Source: Psychrobacter sp. Ps6
GTDB lineage: Bacteria > Pseudomonadota > Gammaproteobacteria > Pseudomonadales > Moraxellaceae
Assembly: GCF_022129235.1 (NCBI RefSeq)
Contig: NZ_JADQAI010000002.1
Coordinates: 328,873 to 392,872 of the forward strand
Direction of reading: 5' to 3'
Length of the DNA: 64,000 nucleotides
In this document: positions 47,390 through 56,822 of the stretch, in pieces
How the letters are laid out: each line of letters starts with the position of its first letter
Numbering within the stretch: the first letter of the stretch is position 1
Made by a program: the position numbers and the translations under genes
Notes under the pieces: model-generated
Databases searched by the model: none
What the model was told of the DNA's origin: nothing
The model's input: only the letters and a program-made list of their open reading frames with translations

Positions 47390-48589
47390 TTAGCCAAGTC
47401 GCCGACTCAACTCAGGGAAGCGTCTAATCATAAATAACATTAGGAGCAGAGCGATACTCGCAATAGCTGCGCCGACATAACCCACGCTTGATATCGAGAT
47501 ATGCGTCACTGCATAGCCACCAAACAAAGCGCCCGTTCCAATACCTAAATTAATAATACCTGAGAACATCGACATCAGCATGTCTTGTGCATTGACATCG
47601 ACCATGATGACCTTTGCCTGCATTGAGATAATCAGCAGCATGAGTGCCGCGCCCCAAAGCAGTGCACTAACACTAAGCGCCCATACAGATGTCACGACAA
47701 ACAGCAATGTCAGCATAGAGACGAGTATTAATATCGTAGATATCAGCATCAATTGGGTGTTATATCTATCACCCCAACGACTGAATATCACACTGCCCAC
47801 AATGCCTGCCGCCCCAAACAGAAGTAATACAAAAGTAGCCGCATTTTCGCTAATGTTGCCGACTTGGCGCATGAATGGTTCTATGTAAGAGTAGGCCGTA
47901 TAGTGTGCGGTAAAGACGAGCAAGATAAGCAAATACAGGCAGACCAGTAAGGGGTTTTTGAGTAGTTCTGGAATTTTCCTAAAAGATCCTTCAAACATAC
48001 TGGGTAGCGTGGGCAACAGTCTTGCTTGCAAAATAAAGACGACAAGCGCAATCACACCAATGCCACCAAATGTCGCGCGCCAACCAAACCACTGACCAAC
48101 CAAGCGTCCTAACGGCACACCTAATACCATCGCAAGCGACGTCCCAGTTGCGAGCACACTTAGCGCCATGGCTTTTTTACCTTCAGGTGCCACACGTATG
48201 GCGATTGCTGCTGTGATGGACCAAAATATCGCATGCGACAGCGCAATCCCAACTCGGCTAATGAGCAGTACGTCAAAACTCCATGCAAATACAGATAGTA
48301 TATGACTGGCAATAAAGACGGCAAAAAGCCCCAAGAGCAGCCGCTTACGTTCAAATCGACTGGTCAATAGCATCAGCGGCAATGACATCGCTGCCACAAT
48401 CCAAGCATAGAGCGTCAACATCCAGCCCGTTTCTGCTGTGGTGATAGAGAAATCTTGTGCGATATCACTGAGCAATGCCACAGGGACAAATTCTGTGGTG
48501 TTCATAATAAAGGCACTAACGCCCATCAAAAATACTTGAAAATACTGAGTTCGGCGAGCGTTTGCGCTCGTCTCAATGTTATGTGTCAT
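47390..48589 (-). CDS. sotB: MFS sugar efflux transporter (SotB/YdeA type)
   Basis: A 399-aa, 12-span major facilitator protein. It matches SotB closely by eye: FIMNTTEFVPVALLSDIAQD, WMLTLYAWIVAAMSLPLMLL, SHAIFWSITAAIAIRVAPEG, and ATGTSLAMVLGVPLGRLVGQ. SotB exports arabinose and similar sugars or IPTG in E. coli; other members export arabinose-like or drug compounds, so the natural substrate is uncertain. The ATG at 48589 is preferred to the TTG at 48598; the binding site is weak in either case. Upstream, from base 48613, lies the MITE-like element, so the promoter may be partly inside it. Confidence 0.88.
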   Translation of the reverse strand: MTHNIETSANARRTQYFQVFLMGVSAFIMNTTEFVPVALLSDIAQDFSITTAETGWMLTLYAWIVAAMSLPLMLLTSRFERKRLLLGLFAVFIASHILSVFAWSFDVLLISRVGIALSHAIFWSITAAIAIRVAPEGKKAMALSVLATGTSLAMVLGVPLGRLVGQWFGWRATFGGIGVIALVVFILQARLLPTLPSMFEGSFRKIPELLKNPLLVCLYLLILLVFTAHYTAYSYIEPFMRQVGNISENAATFVLLLFGAAGIVGSVIFSRWGDRYNTQLMLISTILILVSMLTLLFVVTSVWALSVSALLWGAALMLLIISMQAKVIMVDVNAQDMLMSMFSGIINLGIGTGALFGGYAVTHISISSVGYVGAAIASIALLLMLFMIRRFPELSRRLG

Positions 48590-49285
48590 AAAATCCAATA
48601 CAAAGCAGGTGCTAGGGCGTGTCCCTAATTCAAACGTTTATCACTAAATGGGCTAAAAATGGCTAAATCTTTGACAAACGGCGTCAAATAGCTAGTCAAT
48701 ATCTCAATATTAACCAGCTATTTTCCTTGTTTGCCTGCGATTTGTATCATTTTCATCACCATTTTTAAAATAGGGACACGCCCTAATACAGCGGGTGATA
48801 AGTCAAAGTGGGGCAGGTATTCTTGGAATACAAGCGTCGCGAGGCAAGATAGCAAGCCAAAGTCGATTGTAAAAGATATTTTTTGATAAGGATTGTTAAC
48901 TCAAAGCTCAGCATGAGAGGCTTAGAAAAAGAGATTCAATGAAAAATACGGCACAAATAAAGAGAATTAAAATTCAATATAAGGTGCTTTTAATTTAAAA
49001 CCCCAACCATTTACCATTGAAAAATAAGTAAACATATCGGTATTTATTTTCTACTATCTGTTGTGCTATCATCGTTGGACGAACTATCGTGGGTTTAACA
49101 GTTTTGTTATCGCCGTCCGTGACAACCGTCTCATGGCAGCGTAATAAACCTTGCAACTTCCAGCACGATATAAAATAACCTTGGTAAAGCGCATGAGCCT
49201 GTACTCCGACAACCTCATTTGTGCCTGATTTTTTGCCTATTTGGGCGTATATCAACCTTTTTCGTCGGAGTTATAGGAGTCTAAG
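48590..49285. other. Intergenic region between sotB and the unrecognised gene at 49286
   Basis: The largest gene-free stretch of the window (696 bp). Its first part is the MITE-like element (48613-48785). The remainder is AT-rich and without a supported gene. CTCCGAC (49204-49210) and GTCGGAG (49264-49270) are perfectly complementary, the latter next to the ribosome binding site of the following gene. Confidence 0.6.
48613..48785. mobile_element. MITE-like non-autonomous element with terminal inverted repeats
   Basis: The ends are perfect inverted repeats of 14-15 bp (TAGGGCGTGTCCCTA at the left, its reverse complement at 48771-48785), bordered by or including TA. Each end is itself a small palindrome (TAGGG-N5-CCCTA). 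The 170-odd bp interior has no coding frame and contains two further hairpins, TTTGAC/GTCAAA and AAATAGCT/AGCTATTT. TA at both ends fits a target duplication of the IS630/mariner or related type. No transposase is present, so it would be mobilised in trans. Confidence 0.7.
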
Positions 49286-49933
49286 GTGTTCAATATCATG
49301 AGCCACATTGCCAACCAATCTCAATATACCCGTCGTTATCACCCACGCCATCTTTTAGCACAATATGCGATCAATCAGATAGCCACACTTGAGCTACGTT
49401 CCAAAGATATTGTCAGAGCCATGGGTTATCCTATCAAGCATACCATTCCTGCCTGTGACCGCTTGCGCCATGTACTGTCGCATAGATATCTTGGACTTGA
49501 TAGCAGCTATATGGACAAATACTTTACCGCTGATGAGTTTTTAGCAAAACTATTTGCCGTGCTTGAGATACCGTATCAGCCATTCGCAGAAGATATTGCT
49601 CAGATCAAAAATGACTTGGCAAATTACCCTAATACGCTACCCAGCTATAGCTTACGAGCAGAAGTGGATTTCACATTTACGAGTGCCGATAATTGGATGT
49701 CTCGTGGCGCGGCTTCACGTTTTGCCCAAGTGCATTTACCTAGTGGTTTTGCCAAACTAGACGATGCTACGCGCGAATCAGTAATTCAAGACAGCATCTG
49801 TGAGCATTATCAGCAGTATGAGGGCAGTTTGCCATACGACGGTATCATCAAAGGCTATCGACTGACTATTGAACAAAACAACCATATAGTCGACCATACA
49901 GAGTATGGATTACCAAAATCTAGCAGTATCTAA
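49286..49933 (+). CDS. Hypothetical protein with a possible N-terminal helix-turn-helix
   Basis: A 215-aa protein that I do not recognise. The section LELRSKDIVRAMGYPIKHTI (about 31-50) followed by PACDRLRHVLSHRYLGLD looks like a lambda-repressor-type HTH, with ACDRLRHVL in the position of a recognition helix. The C-terminal half is mixed alpha/beta. The start is GTG 49286 because GGAG lies six bases upstream; ATG 49298 is an alternative. It sits alone between a MITE-like element and a bidirectional terminator, which hints at an accessory gene, but base use does not differ obviously. Confidence 0.65.
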   Translation: MFNIMSHIANQSQYTRRYHPRHLLAQYAINQIATLELRSKDIVRAMGYPIKHTIPACDRLRHVLSHRYLGLDSSYMDKYFTADEFLAKLFAVLEIPYQPFAEDIAQIKNDLANYPNTLPSYSLRAEVDFTFTSADNWMSRGAASRFAQVHLPSGFAKLDDATRESVIQDSICEHYQQYEGSLPYDGIIKGYRLTIEQNNHIVDHTEYGLPKSSSI

Positions 49934-50008
49934 ATTTTTTGAGTGTATAAATAGCATGAGTCGTTCATTACATTGATTGAATAATCATATTGACTGAAAA
50001 ATAAGTAT

Positions 50009-50038
50009 AAAAAGCCTCACTTTATCGTGGGGCTTTTT
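50009..50038. terminator. Bidirectional rho-independent terminator
   Basis: Stem AAAAAGCCTCAC / GTGGGGCTTTTT with one T-G pair, loop TTTATC, A-run and T-run at the sides; lies between the convergent hypothetical and tetR-type genes. Confidence 0.85.
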
Positions 50039-50111
50039 GGTTTTTTACGTGATGTTTTTTCTAAGAATCAGACACTATTAAATGTCAGTTTTACAAAATT
50101 AATTTTAAGCT

Positions 50112-50750
50112 TTAAGCTTCAGGTCTAGAGATGGCACGCCATAAGATCACAAATAGCGCATCAAATTCTGCATTTAACGGTGTTTCCGTTTGGCGAATGG
50201 TATGCATTAAGCCTAGTCGACTGATAAACCCCATAAACACATCGAAGAGTATATGCAGTGGGACAGTGTCATTGAGCACCCCACGAGTTTGCCCATCTTC
50301 TAATACCGCTAAAAACGCGCCAATTAACTCTTTGTTTTCATAGATTGCGATATTACGTATCCGTGAGGCCGAGACAGAAGACAGCACCATCACCGCATCT
50401 GGATGCGAGTCGACAAAATCAAAGCACACCCACAGCGTTTTACGTAGACGATCTTGTACGCTATCAATCCCTTGCAGATGATCCATAATACGAGCGGCTA
50501 ATCTGCCGAGTACGATATCCATAATGGTATAAAACAGCGTTTGCTTGTCCCCGAAGTATTTGTAGAGCGTTTGCAAGGAAACGTTTGCAGACTTTGCAAT
50601 CTGCGCCATCGTCACCTCATTCGCATCAAATCCTGCAAAGACTTTACGAACAGCTTGCTCAATTTTATCCAAAGTTGCGGGCCGCATATCGGATAGGGGC
50701 GCTAAAGATCGAGTTTGCGTGAGGCTATCTGACTGACTAAAGGCTTTCAT
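50112..50750 (-). CDS. TetR-family transcriptional regulator
   Basis: A 212-aa repressor. The HTH is in VTMAQIAKSANVSLQTLYKYFGDKQTL (about 46-72), the standard TetR N-terminal domain; the ligand-binding domain follows (about 80-205) and resembles the TetR C-terminal family seen in regulators of lipid and aromatic degradation. The first 22 residues are polar and may be extra. It is divergent from the beta-oxidation operon that starts at 51023. Two palindromes GTAAT-N4-ATTAC in the intergenic region are the likely operators, so it would repress the operon and itself, with an acyl-CoA as probable ligand. Confidence 0.9.
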   Translation of the reverse strand: MKAFSQSDSLTQTRSLAPLSDMRPATLDKIEQAVRKVFAGFDANEVTMAQIAKSANVSLQTLYKYFGDKQTLFYTIMDIVLGRLAARIMDHLQGIDSVQDRLRKTLWVCFDFVDSHPDAVMVLSSVSASRIRNIAIYENKELIGAFLAVLEDGQTRGVLNDTVPLHILFDVFMGFISRLGLMHTIRQTETPLNAEFDALFVILWRAISRPEA

Positions 50751-50836
50751 ATTTATCGCTTCTTAAAGTATTGGCTGTTTGATATGTCCTACCAATTGAA
50801 TAAATTGCTGATTAGTTCTCATTATTAAATTAATGA

Positions 50837-50850
50837 GTAATTCAGATTAC
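50837..50850. promoter_or_regulatory. Candidate TetR-type operator, site 1
   Basis: Perfect palindrome GTAAT-TCAG-ATTAC, 87 bp upstream of the tetR-type gene start. It shares the half-sites and spacing of site 2. Confidence 0.55.
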
Positions 50851-50945
50851 CATTTTTATTTAATAAATTGCGAAGTGGTTTTTCGTAGCCTAGTATAAGA
50901 CTCGTATATTAATAAATACAAAGAATTTATCGTATATCTATAACG

Positions 50946-50959
50946 GTAATATAAATTAC
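50946..50959. promoter_or_regulatory. Candidate TetR-type operator, site 2
   Basis: Perfect palindrome GTAAT-ATAA-ATTAC (GGTAAT/ATTACC if extended by one base), 63 bp upstream of the acyl-CoA dehydrogenase ATG. Its centre is 109 bp from that of site 1. Two identical half-site pairs in a 272-bp divergent gap are unlikely to be chance. Confidence 0.62.
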
Positions 50960-51022
50960 CATAATTTGAAAAATGGTTTAGATATAGCTGTTATTCATTC
51001 AACATTGTCAAGGATAGACATC

Positions 51023-52174
51023 ATGAGTATCGAAAAATTTACCCCAAACTGGATGACCGAAGAGCACCAGATGGTGTACGACAGTGCCTTAAAAATGTTT
51101 CAATCTTGGGATCCTAAAGATGAGCAGTGGCGCAAAAATGGCATGATTGATCGCGATGCGTGGGAAGAGGCAGGCGAGATGGGGTTTTTGTGTGCGGCAA
51201 TACCAAGCGAGTATGGCGGCGGTGGTGGTGATTTTGGTCACGAAGCCGCGCTTATCTACGCACAGACTGAGGCCAATCAGTCAGGATTTGGGGGTATGGT
51301 GCATTCAGGTATTGTCGCGCCTTATATTTTAGCCCATGGTACTGAAGAACAAAAACAAACATGGCTACCAAAAATGGCAACGGGCGAATATATCGGCGCT
51401 ATTGCCATGACCGAGCCTGGCACTGGCTCTGATTTACAAAACATCAAAACTTATGCTGTAAAGGATGGTGACGATTACATCATTAATGGTTCTAAGACCT
51501 TTATCACCAATGGTCAGCACGCCAATCTCATCTTGTTAGCGTGTAAAACAGACCGTGAAAAAGGCGCACAAGGCGTCTCACTTATCATTATAGAAACGGA
51601 TAAAGTAGAAGGGTTTGAGCGTGGACGCAACCTCGATAAGATTGGTCTGACCTCGCAGGATACCTCAGAGCTATTCTTTAGCAATGTCCGTGTACCACAA
51701 ACCAACCTGCTGGGCACGATAGAAGGTATGGGCTTTATACAGATGATGCAGGAATTGCCACGTGAGCGTTTAATCATTGCGCTATCAGGGGTTGGCTCGA
51801 TGAAGTTGGCGATTAACCTAACACTAGATTATGTAAAGGGCCGTGAAGCCTTTGGCAAACCTATTTGGAAGTTTCAAAACACGCGATTTAAGATGGCAGA
51901 GTGCTATGCCGATTATCTTGCTGCCAGTACCATGTGTGATGCGGCAGTAGAGGCGATGTTAGATGGCAAACTGTCTGTACCCCATGCCTCATTGATCAAA
52001 TACTGGGTCACCGAAAAACAGTGCGAAGTCATCGATGAATGCGTGCAGCTGTTTGGTGGCTATGGCTATATGACAGAGTATCCTATCGCACGTTTATATG
52101 CTGATGCGCGCGTGCAAAAAATCTATGGCGGCACCAATGAGATTATGAAAGAGCTGGCGTCACGCTTTATGTAG
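51023..52174 (+). CDS. Acyl-CoA dehydrogenase (long-chain/isovaleryl-type active site)
   Basis: A 383-aa FAD enzyme, the first step of a beta-oxidation set. MTEPGTGSDLQNIKT is the flavin signature; the C-terminal motif reads IYGGTNEIMKELAS. Here Gly stands where MCAD has its catalytic Glu, and the base is expected in helix G instead (ELPRERLIIA), as in long-chain and isovaleryl-CoA dehydrogenases. The ATG at 51023 has AAGGA eight bases upstream; the frame stays open to 50966 without a binding site and across site 2. Thiolase follows after 62 bp. TetR-type regulator divergent. Confidence 0.93.
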   Translation: MSIEKFTPNWMTEEHQMVYDSALKMFQSWDPKDEQWRKNGMIDRDAWEEAGEMGFLCAAIPSEYGGGGGDFGHEAALIYAQTEANQSGFGGMVHSGIVAPYILAHGTEEQKQTWLPKMATGEYIGAIAMTEPGTGSDLQNIKTYAVKDGDDYIINGSKTFITNGQHANLILLACKTDREKGAQGVSLIIIETDKVEGFERGRNLDKIGLTSQDTSELFFSNVRVPQTNLLGTIEGMGFIQMMQELPRERLIIALSGVGSMKLAINLTLDYVKGREAFGKPIWKFQNTRFKMAECYADYLAASTMCDAAVEAMLDGKLSVPHASLIKYWVTEKQCEVIDECVQLFGGYGYMTEYPIARLYADARVQKIYGGTNEIMKELASRFM

Positions 52175-52236
52175 GCACTTATATTATAAGACTACGATAA
52201 TCATTGTTTATTTAAAAGATAAAAAAAGGATTTTTT

Positions 52237-53445
52237 ATGACTGAGACTGCTTACATTTATGATGCGATCCGTACGCCACGGGGTAAAGGCAAAAAAGATG
52301 GTTCGTTGTATCAGGCATCACCGATTTGGCTGACACGCACTTTGTTAAAAGAGATGGAGCAGCGCCACAACTTGGATACCAGTTTGGTCGATGATGTGGT
52401 GCTTGGCTGCGTGACACCGGTGGGTGAGCAAGGCTCTGATATTGCCCGCATTGCCGTGATTGACGCTGGTTGGGCACAAAGTGTGGCTGGTCTTACCTTG
52501 TCTCGATTTTGTGCCTCTGGTTTAGAATCTATCAATTTAGCTGCGGCCAAGATCATGTCAGGTATGGAAGACATGGTAGTGGCAGGCGGCGTTGAGTCTA
52601 TGAGCCGTGTACCGATGGGCTCTGATGGCGGTGCTTGGTACATGGATCCACGAGTCAATGAAGCAACGCATTTCGTACCGCAAGGAGTAGGTGCGGATAC
52701 CATCGCAACACTCAAAGGCTTTAGTCGTAGTGATGTCGATGCCTTTGCCACTGAGTCGCATCGCCGCGCTGCACAGGCTTGGGAGAAGGGCCATTACGAC
52801 AAATCTGTCGTCCCTGTCACCGATATCAATGGCATGATGCTATTGGATAAAGATGAGACCATCCGTCCTAATACCAATGTCGAGACTTTAGCGGGTCTTA
52901 AACCTTCTTTTGTTATGCCGGGAAAAATGGGCTTTGATAGTGTGATATTAGACCGATATACCACGATCGAAAGCATCAATCACGTGCATCATGCAGGCAA
53001 CTCTTCGGGCATTGTCGACGGCGCTGCCATTTGTTTGGTCGGTAGCGCGGCGGCTGGTCAAAAAGCAGGGCTAAAACCACGTGCGAAAATCACGATGGCC
53101 TCAGTCATTGGTTCAGAGCCTGCCATCATGCTGACGGGTCCAACGCCAGCTTGCCAAAAAGCCCTCGATAAAGCGGGTATGCAAGCCTCTGACATAGACC
53201 TTTGGGAGATTAATGAAGCCTTCGCTGCTGTGCCGATGAATACCGCTGATGATTTTGGAATCTCGCTTGATATCGTCAACGTCAATGGTGGCGCAATCGC
53301 TATGGGTCATCCGCTTGGCGCAACGGGCGCGATGCTCATGACGACAGTCCTTGATGAATTAGAACGACGCGACCTAAAGACCGCTATGATTACGCTATGT
53401 GTGGGCGGTGGTATGGGAATTGCCACCATTATCGAGCGTGTTTAA
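52237..53445 (+). CDS. Acetyl-CoA C-acyltransferase (thiolase)
   Basis: A 402-aa degradative or biosynthetic thiolase that cleaves 3-ketoacyl-CoA with CoA or condenses acetyl-CoA. Nucleophile Cys92 in [18 protein letters not shown]; catalytic His in [15 protein letters not shown]; second Cys in [17 protein letters not shown]. The N-terminal [20 protein letters not shown] is of the FadA/FadI-like kind. Between the acyl-CoA dehydrogenase and the bifunctional enzyme it completes the spiral. AAAGGA is eight bases before the ATG. Confidence 0.94.
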   Translation: MTETAYIYDAIRTPRGKGKKDGSLYQASPIWLTRTLLKEMEQRHNLDTSLVDDVVLGCVTPVGEQGSDIARIAVIDAGWAQSVAGLTLSRFCASGLESINLAAAKIMSGMEDMVVAGGVESMSRVPMGSDGGAWYMDPRVNEATHFVPQGVGADTIATLKGFSRSDVDAFATESHRRAAQAWEKGHYDKSVVPVTDINGMMLLDKDETIRPNTNVETLAGLKPSFVMPGKMGFDSVILDRYTTIESINHVHHAGNSSGIVDGAAICLVGSAAAGQKAGLKPRAKITMASVIGSEPAIMLTGPTPACQKALDKAGMQASDIDLWEINEAFAAVPMNTADDFGISLDIVNVNGGAIAMGHPLGATGAMLMTTVLDELERRDLKTAMITLCVGGGMGIATIIERV

Positions 53446-53515
53446 CTTGTTTTTCAAATGAAATGAAAACAAGCAGACAAAAAATAATAGATAAAGAATC
53501 ATTTAAGGGATAAAA

Positions 53516-55705
53516 ATGATGATAAATAAACAGACAGCAGATAGCGTAACAGCCATTAACGCACTAGACAACTTCTCCGCCCAGCGTGATGACGAGGGTG
53601 TCGTCACCGTTACAATTGACCAAAGCAAACGCAAAATGAATGTCATCGGTGATGGCTTTACGGAGGCATTCGCCACGATAGTCGATAGTTTCATCAATGA
53701 TGACGCAGCCACAGGCTTAATTCTCACATCGGCCAAAGAAACCTTTGTGGTTGGCGCAGATATAGACCAATTGAGCCAAATAGTGACAGCTGAGCAAGCA
53801 TTTACATTGACCGAAGAACTAAAAGGGAGTTTGCGTAAGCTTGAAACATCAGGCAAACCTGTCGTCGCTGCTATGACAGGAACCGCACTAGGTGGCGGTT
53901 TGGAGTTGGCACTGGCCTGTCATTATCGTATCGCTATTGACACGCCCAAGACCAAGCTAGGTTTGCCTGAAGTTAAGTTGGGTTTGCTACCTGGTGGCGG
54001 CGGTACTCAGCGTTTGCCTCGATTGGTCGGTATTCAGGTGGCACTGGAGCTGATGACGCAAGGTAAAGAATTACGACCAGCGGCGGCAAAAGATATTGGA
54101 CTTATTGATGCAACGGCCACTGATAAAGCAGACATGCTGAAGCAAGCAAAAGACTGGATTCAAAATAATCCAAGCGCTCAGCAGCCATGGGATAAGAAAG
54201 GTTTCAAAATTCCCGGTGGCGATAGTAAGCATCCAAAGGTAGTGCCTATATTTTCTATCGCACCAGCCATGGCCAATCAAAAGTCACATGGCAACTATCC
54301 AGCGATTACTCATATTATGTCTTGTGTGTTTGAAGGGTGCCTCGTAGACATTGATACAGGGCTTGAAATTGAGTCGCGTTATTTTGCTGCTTGCGTGATG
54401 TCGACTGAATCAAAGAATATGATTAACACCTTATGGACTCAGCTGAATAGCATCAAAAAAGGTCAGTCTCGGCCTCAAGGCTTTGAGCGTATGCAGACCA
54501 AAAAAGTCGGTATTTTAGGTGCTGGCATGATGGGCGCAGGCATCGCTTATGTCACTGCTAAGGCAGGGATAGATGTCGTTTTATTGGACACAGAGATTGC
54601 CAATGCTGAAAAAGGCAAAGCGTATTCTGCCAATATTTTGGATAAAGCTATCAGTCGCCAGCGTGCTACCGAAGAGAAAAAACAAGCCCTCCTAAAACGT
54701 ATCACGCCAACCGTCTCTTACGATGATTTAGCTGATTGTGGTCTCATCATCGAAGCGGTATTTGAAAACCGAGAAATCAAAGCCAAATGTACCCAGCAGA
54801 GTGAAGTAGTGATTTCAAGTACGGCCGTCTATGCGTCCAATACCTCAACGCTACCGATTACTGGGCTAGCAAAAGCCAGTACACGACCAAACCAGTTTAT
54901 CGGTCTGCATTTTTTCTCGCCAGTAGATAAGATGCCGCTGGTTGAGATTATCATGGGCGAGCAAACTGATGATGAAACGTTGGCCAAAGCTTTCGACTAT
55001 GTTGTACAAATAGGTAAAACGCCTATCGTCGTCAATGACAGTCACGGCTTTTATACTTCCAGAGTATTTGGCACCTATGTATCAGAGGGTATCGCAATGC
55101 TAGGAGAGGGTGTGCATCCGCGTAGCATCGAAGTTGCCGGACTAAAAACAGGTATGCCGATGCCGCCCTTAGCATTGCAAGATGAGGTGTCATTGAGCTT
55201 GGCTTTGCATGTCAGCGAGCAACAGCAGGTAGATATGGCAGCCGAAGGTAAACCAATCGTAGTGCGCCCTTCTTATGACATACTAAAAACGCTGGTTAAT
55301 GAGCATGGACGAGAAGGTAAGAAAAATGGCAAAGGATTCTATGAATATCCAACAGAGGGTAATAAGCATCTATGGCCTGAGCTGATAAGTTTATATCCGC
55401 CAAAATCAGAGCAACCATCGCAGCAAGATTTGGTGGATCGTTTGATGTTTATTCAAGCCAATGAATCTGCCAAATGCTATGAGGAAAATGTCGTGCGCTC
55501 AGTTGCCGATACCAATATAGGGTCTATCTTTGGTTGGGGATTTGCCCCGCAGCACGGGGGCACGCTACAGTTTATCAATGCGATGGGCGTCAATGAATTC
55601 ATCAAACGTAGTCGCGAGCTTGCGGCAACATACGGCGAACGGTTTGAGCCTGCTCAGATATTGCTAGACATAACAGCCAAAGGCGAGGCGTTCTCCGATG
55701 ATTGA
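53516..55705 (+). CDS. Bifunctional enoyl-CoA hydratase / 3-hydroxyacyl-CoA dehydrogenase (FadB/FadJ-type)
   Basis: A 729-aa fusion. The crotonase domain (about 15-230) has GGGLELALACHYRI and LPEVKLGLLPGGGGTQRLP, with both catalytic glutamates. The NAD-binding domain starts near residue 330 with VGILGAGMMGAGIAYVTAKA; the dehydrogenase His is in FIGLHFFSPVDKMPLVEII with Glu downstream, and the C-terminal 3HCDH domains run to the end (GKKNGKGFYEY). The length and lack of a long N-terminal extension fit FadJ/FadN-like proteins. AGGGA lies five bases before ATG 53516; ATG 53519 is possible. The stop overlaps the next gene by 8 bp, suggesting translational coupling. Confidence 0.95.
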   Translation: MMINKQTADSVTAINALDNFSAQRDDEGVVTVTIDQSKRKMNVIGDGFTEAFATIVDSFINDDAATGLILTSAKETFVVGADIDQLSQIVTAEQAFTLTEELKGSLRKLETSGKPVVAAMTGTALGGGLELALACHYRIAIDTPKTKLGLPEVKLGLLPGGGGTQRLPRLVGIQVALELMTQGKELRPAAAKDIGLIDATATDKADMLKQAKDWIQNNPSAQQPWDKKGFKIPGGDSKHPKVVPIFSIAPAMANQKSHGNYPAITHIMSCVFEGCLVDIDTGLEIESRYFAACVMSTESKNMINTLWTQLNSIKKGQSRPQGFERMQTKKVGILGAGMMGAGIAYVTAKAGIDVVLLDTEIANAEKGKAYSANILDKAISRQRATEEKKQALLKRITPTVSYDDLADCGLIIEAVFENREIKAKCTQQSEVVISSTAVYASNTSTLPITGLAKASTRPNQFIGLHFFSPVDKMPLVEIIMGEQTDDETLAKAFDYVVQIGKTPIVVNDSHGFYTSRVFGTYVSEGIAMLGEGVHPRSIEVAGLKTGMPMPPLALQDEVSLSLALHVSEQQQVDMAAEGKPIVVRPSYDILKTLVNEHGREGKKNGKGFYEYPTEGNKHLWPELISLYPPKSEQPSQQDLVDRLMFIQANESAKCYEENVVRSVADTNIGSIFGWGFAPQHGGTLQFINAMGVNEFIKRSRELAATYGERFEPAQILLDITAKGEAFSDD

Positions 55706-56822
55706 TGCGCATTTATCAAATCATGATCAAATGGGAGACTGTCTACAAGGGTTACGAGTGGTCGATCTGACTCGCAATCTACCGGGACCCTTTGCCACGC
55801 GCCTGCTTGCGGATTTGGGCGCGAATGTCATTAAAATCGAGCCCAAACAAGGTGATCCTGCTCGGGTATTCGGTGAGCTCTTCGCAGCTCTCAATCATGG
55901 TAAGACGACCGAAAAATATAATTTCCATGATCCCAAAGCGATTGAAGCTATAAAAGCACATCTTAAAGAAGCTGATGTGATGCTAGATAGCTTTCGCCCA
56001 GGTGTCTTGGTAGAAATGGGACTAGATGCTAAAACCTTGCATACCATCAATCCAAAGCTAGTAATGGTGTCTATTACTGGCTATGGCGTCGCAGGCAGTT
56101 ACACAGAAGAAAATGACGACTCAAAAAACAGCTCTCAAGTAAATCATGACTGGGCCAACAAAGCAGGTCATGATATTAATTTTATGGCTATGAGCGGTGT
56201 GCTTGATCAGCTCAAAACAGCGCAAGGTGAGCAGGCTATGCCCAATATCCAGTTTGCGGATTTGGCAGGTGGTAGCGATACAGCAGTGATAGCCCTGTTG
56301 GCTGCGGTATTTGCCGCGCAGCGTACCGGCAAAGGACGACATATTGCGATTAGCATGACGCACAGTTTGTACAACCATATGGTCATGCCAAAGGTCACAG
56401 GCAAACTGATTAATAGCCTTTCAGGAAATGGCTTAAACGACACTCTACTGCCGCAGCATGATTTTTTAGGCGGTGCATTGCCATGCTATCGATTGTACCA
56501 AACCGCTGACCAGCGCTATATGGCGGTTGGTGCCTTGGAGCTGAAGTTTTGGCAAGGGCTATGTCAGGTATTGGAGCTACCGTCGCTTAAAGAAATACAC
56601 TGGCAACTTGGTATTATGCCCAATAGACCTGAGAGTGAAGCTGCGACCAATACAATAGCGGAAAAATTTGCCAGTCAAACGCTTGAGCATTGGCAACGTA
56701 TATTTGCAGCAACGGATGTCTGTGTGACTCCCGTGCTAAGTTTACAGGAAGCCAAGGCTCACCCTTTGTTTGCGCATCAAGATGAACATCAGGCAACCTC
56801 AGGATGGCAGCAGGTGAAGTGA
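55698..56822 (+). CDS. CoA-transferase family III (CaiB/BaiF or 2-methylacyl-CoA racemase type)
   Basis: A 374-aa protein that transfers CoA between carboxylic acids or epimerises 2-methylacyl-CoA. Landmarks: GLRVVDLTRNLPGPFATRLLAD, LGANVIKIEPKQGDPAR, DVMLDSFRPGVLVEMGL, MVSITGYG, and the Asp-bearing QFADLAGGSDTAV expected to carry the catalytic residue. The family normally has a longer C-terminus; here the last ~150 residues are short. It starts inside the last codons of the preceding gene (8-bp overlap). In a fatty-acid operon a racemase role (converting R- to S-2-methylacyl-CoA for the acyl-CoA dehydrogenase) or a CoA-transferase role is reasonable. Confidence 0.88.
   Translation: MIDAHLSNHDQMGDCLQGLRVVDLTRNLPGPFATRLLADLGANVIKIEPKQGDPARVFGELFAALNHGKTTEKYNFHDPKAIEAIKAHLKEADVMLDSFRPGVLVEMGLDAKTLHTINPKLVMVSITGYGVAGSYTEENDDSKNSSQVNHDWANKAGHDINFMAMSGVLDQLKTAQGEQAMPNIQFADLAGGSDTAVIALLAAVFAAQRTGKGRHIAISMTHSLYNHMVMPKVTGKLINSLSGNGLNDTLLPQHDFLGGALPCYRLYQTADQRYMAVGALELKFWQGLCQVLELPSLKEIHWQLGIMPNRPESEAATNTIAEKFASQTLEHWQRIFAATDVCVTPVLSLQEAKAHPLFAHQDEHQATSGWQQVK

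Noticed and set aside
48995..49255. 86-aa open frame on the minus strand
   Set aside because: No ribosome binding site, no recognisable features, lies in an AT-rich promoter region; probably chance.
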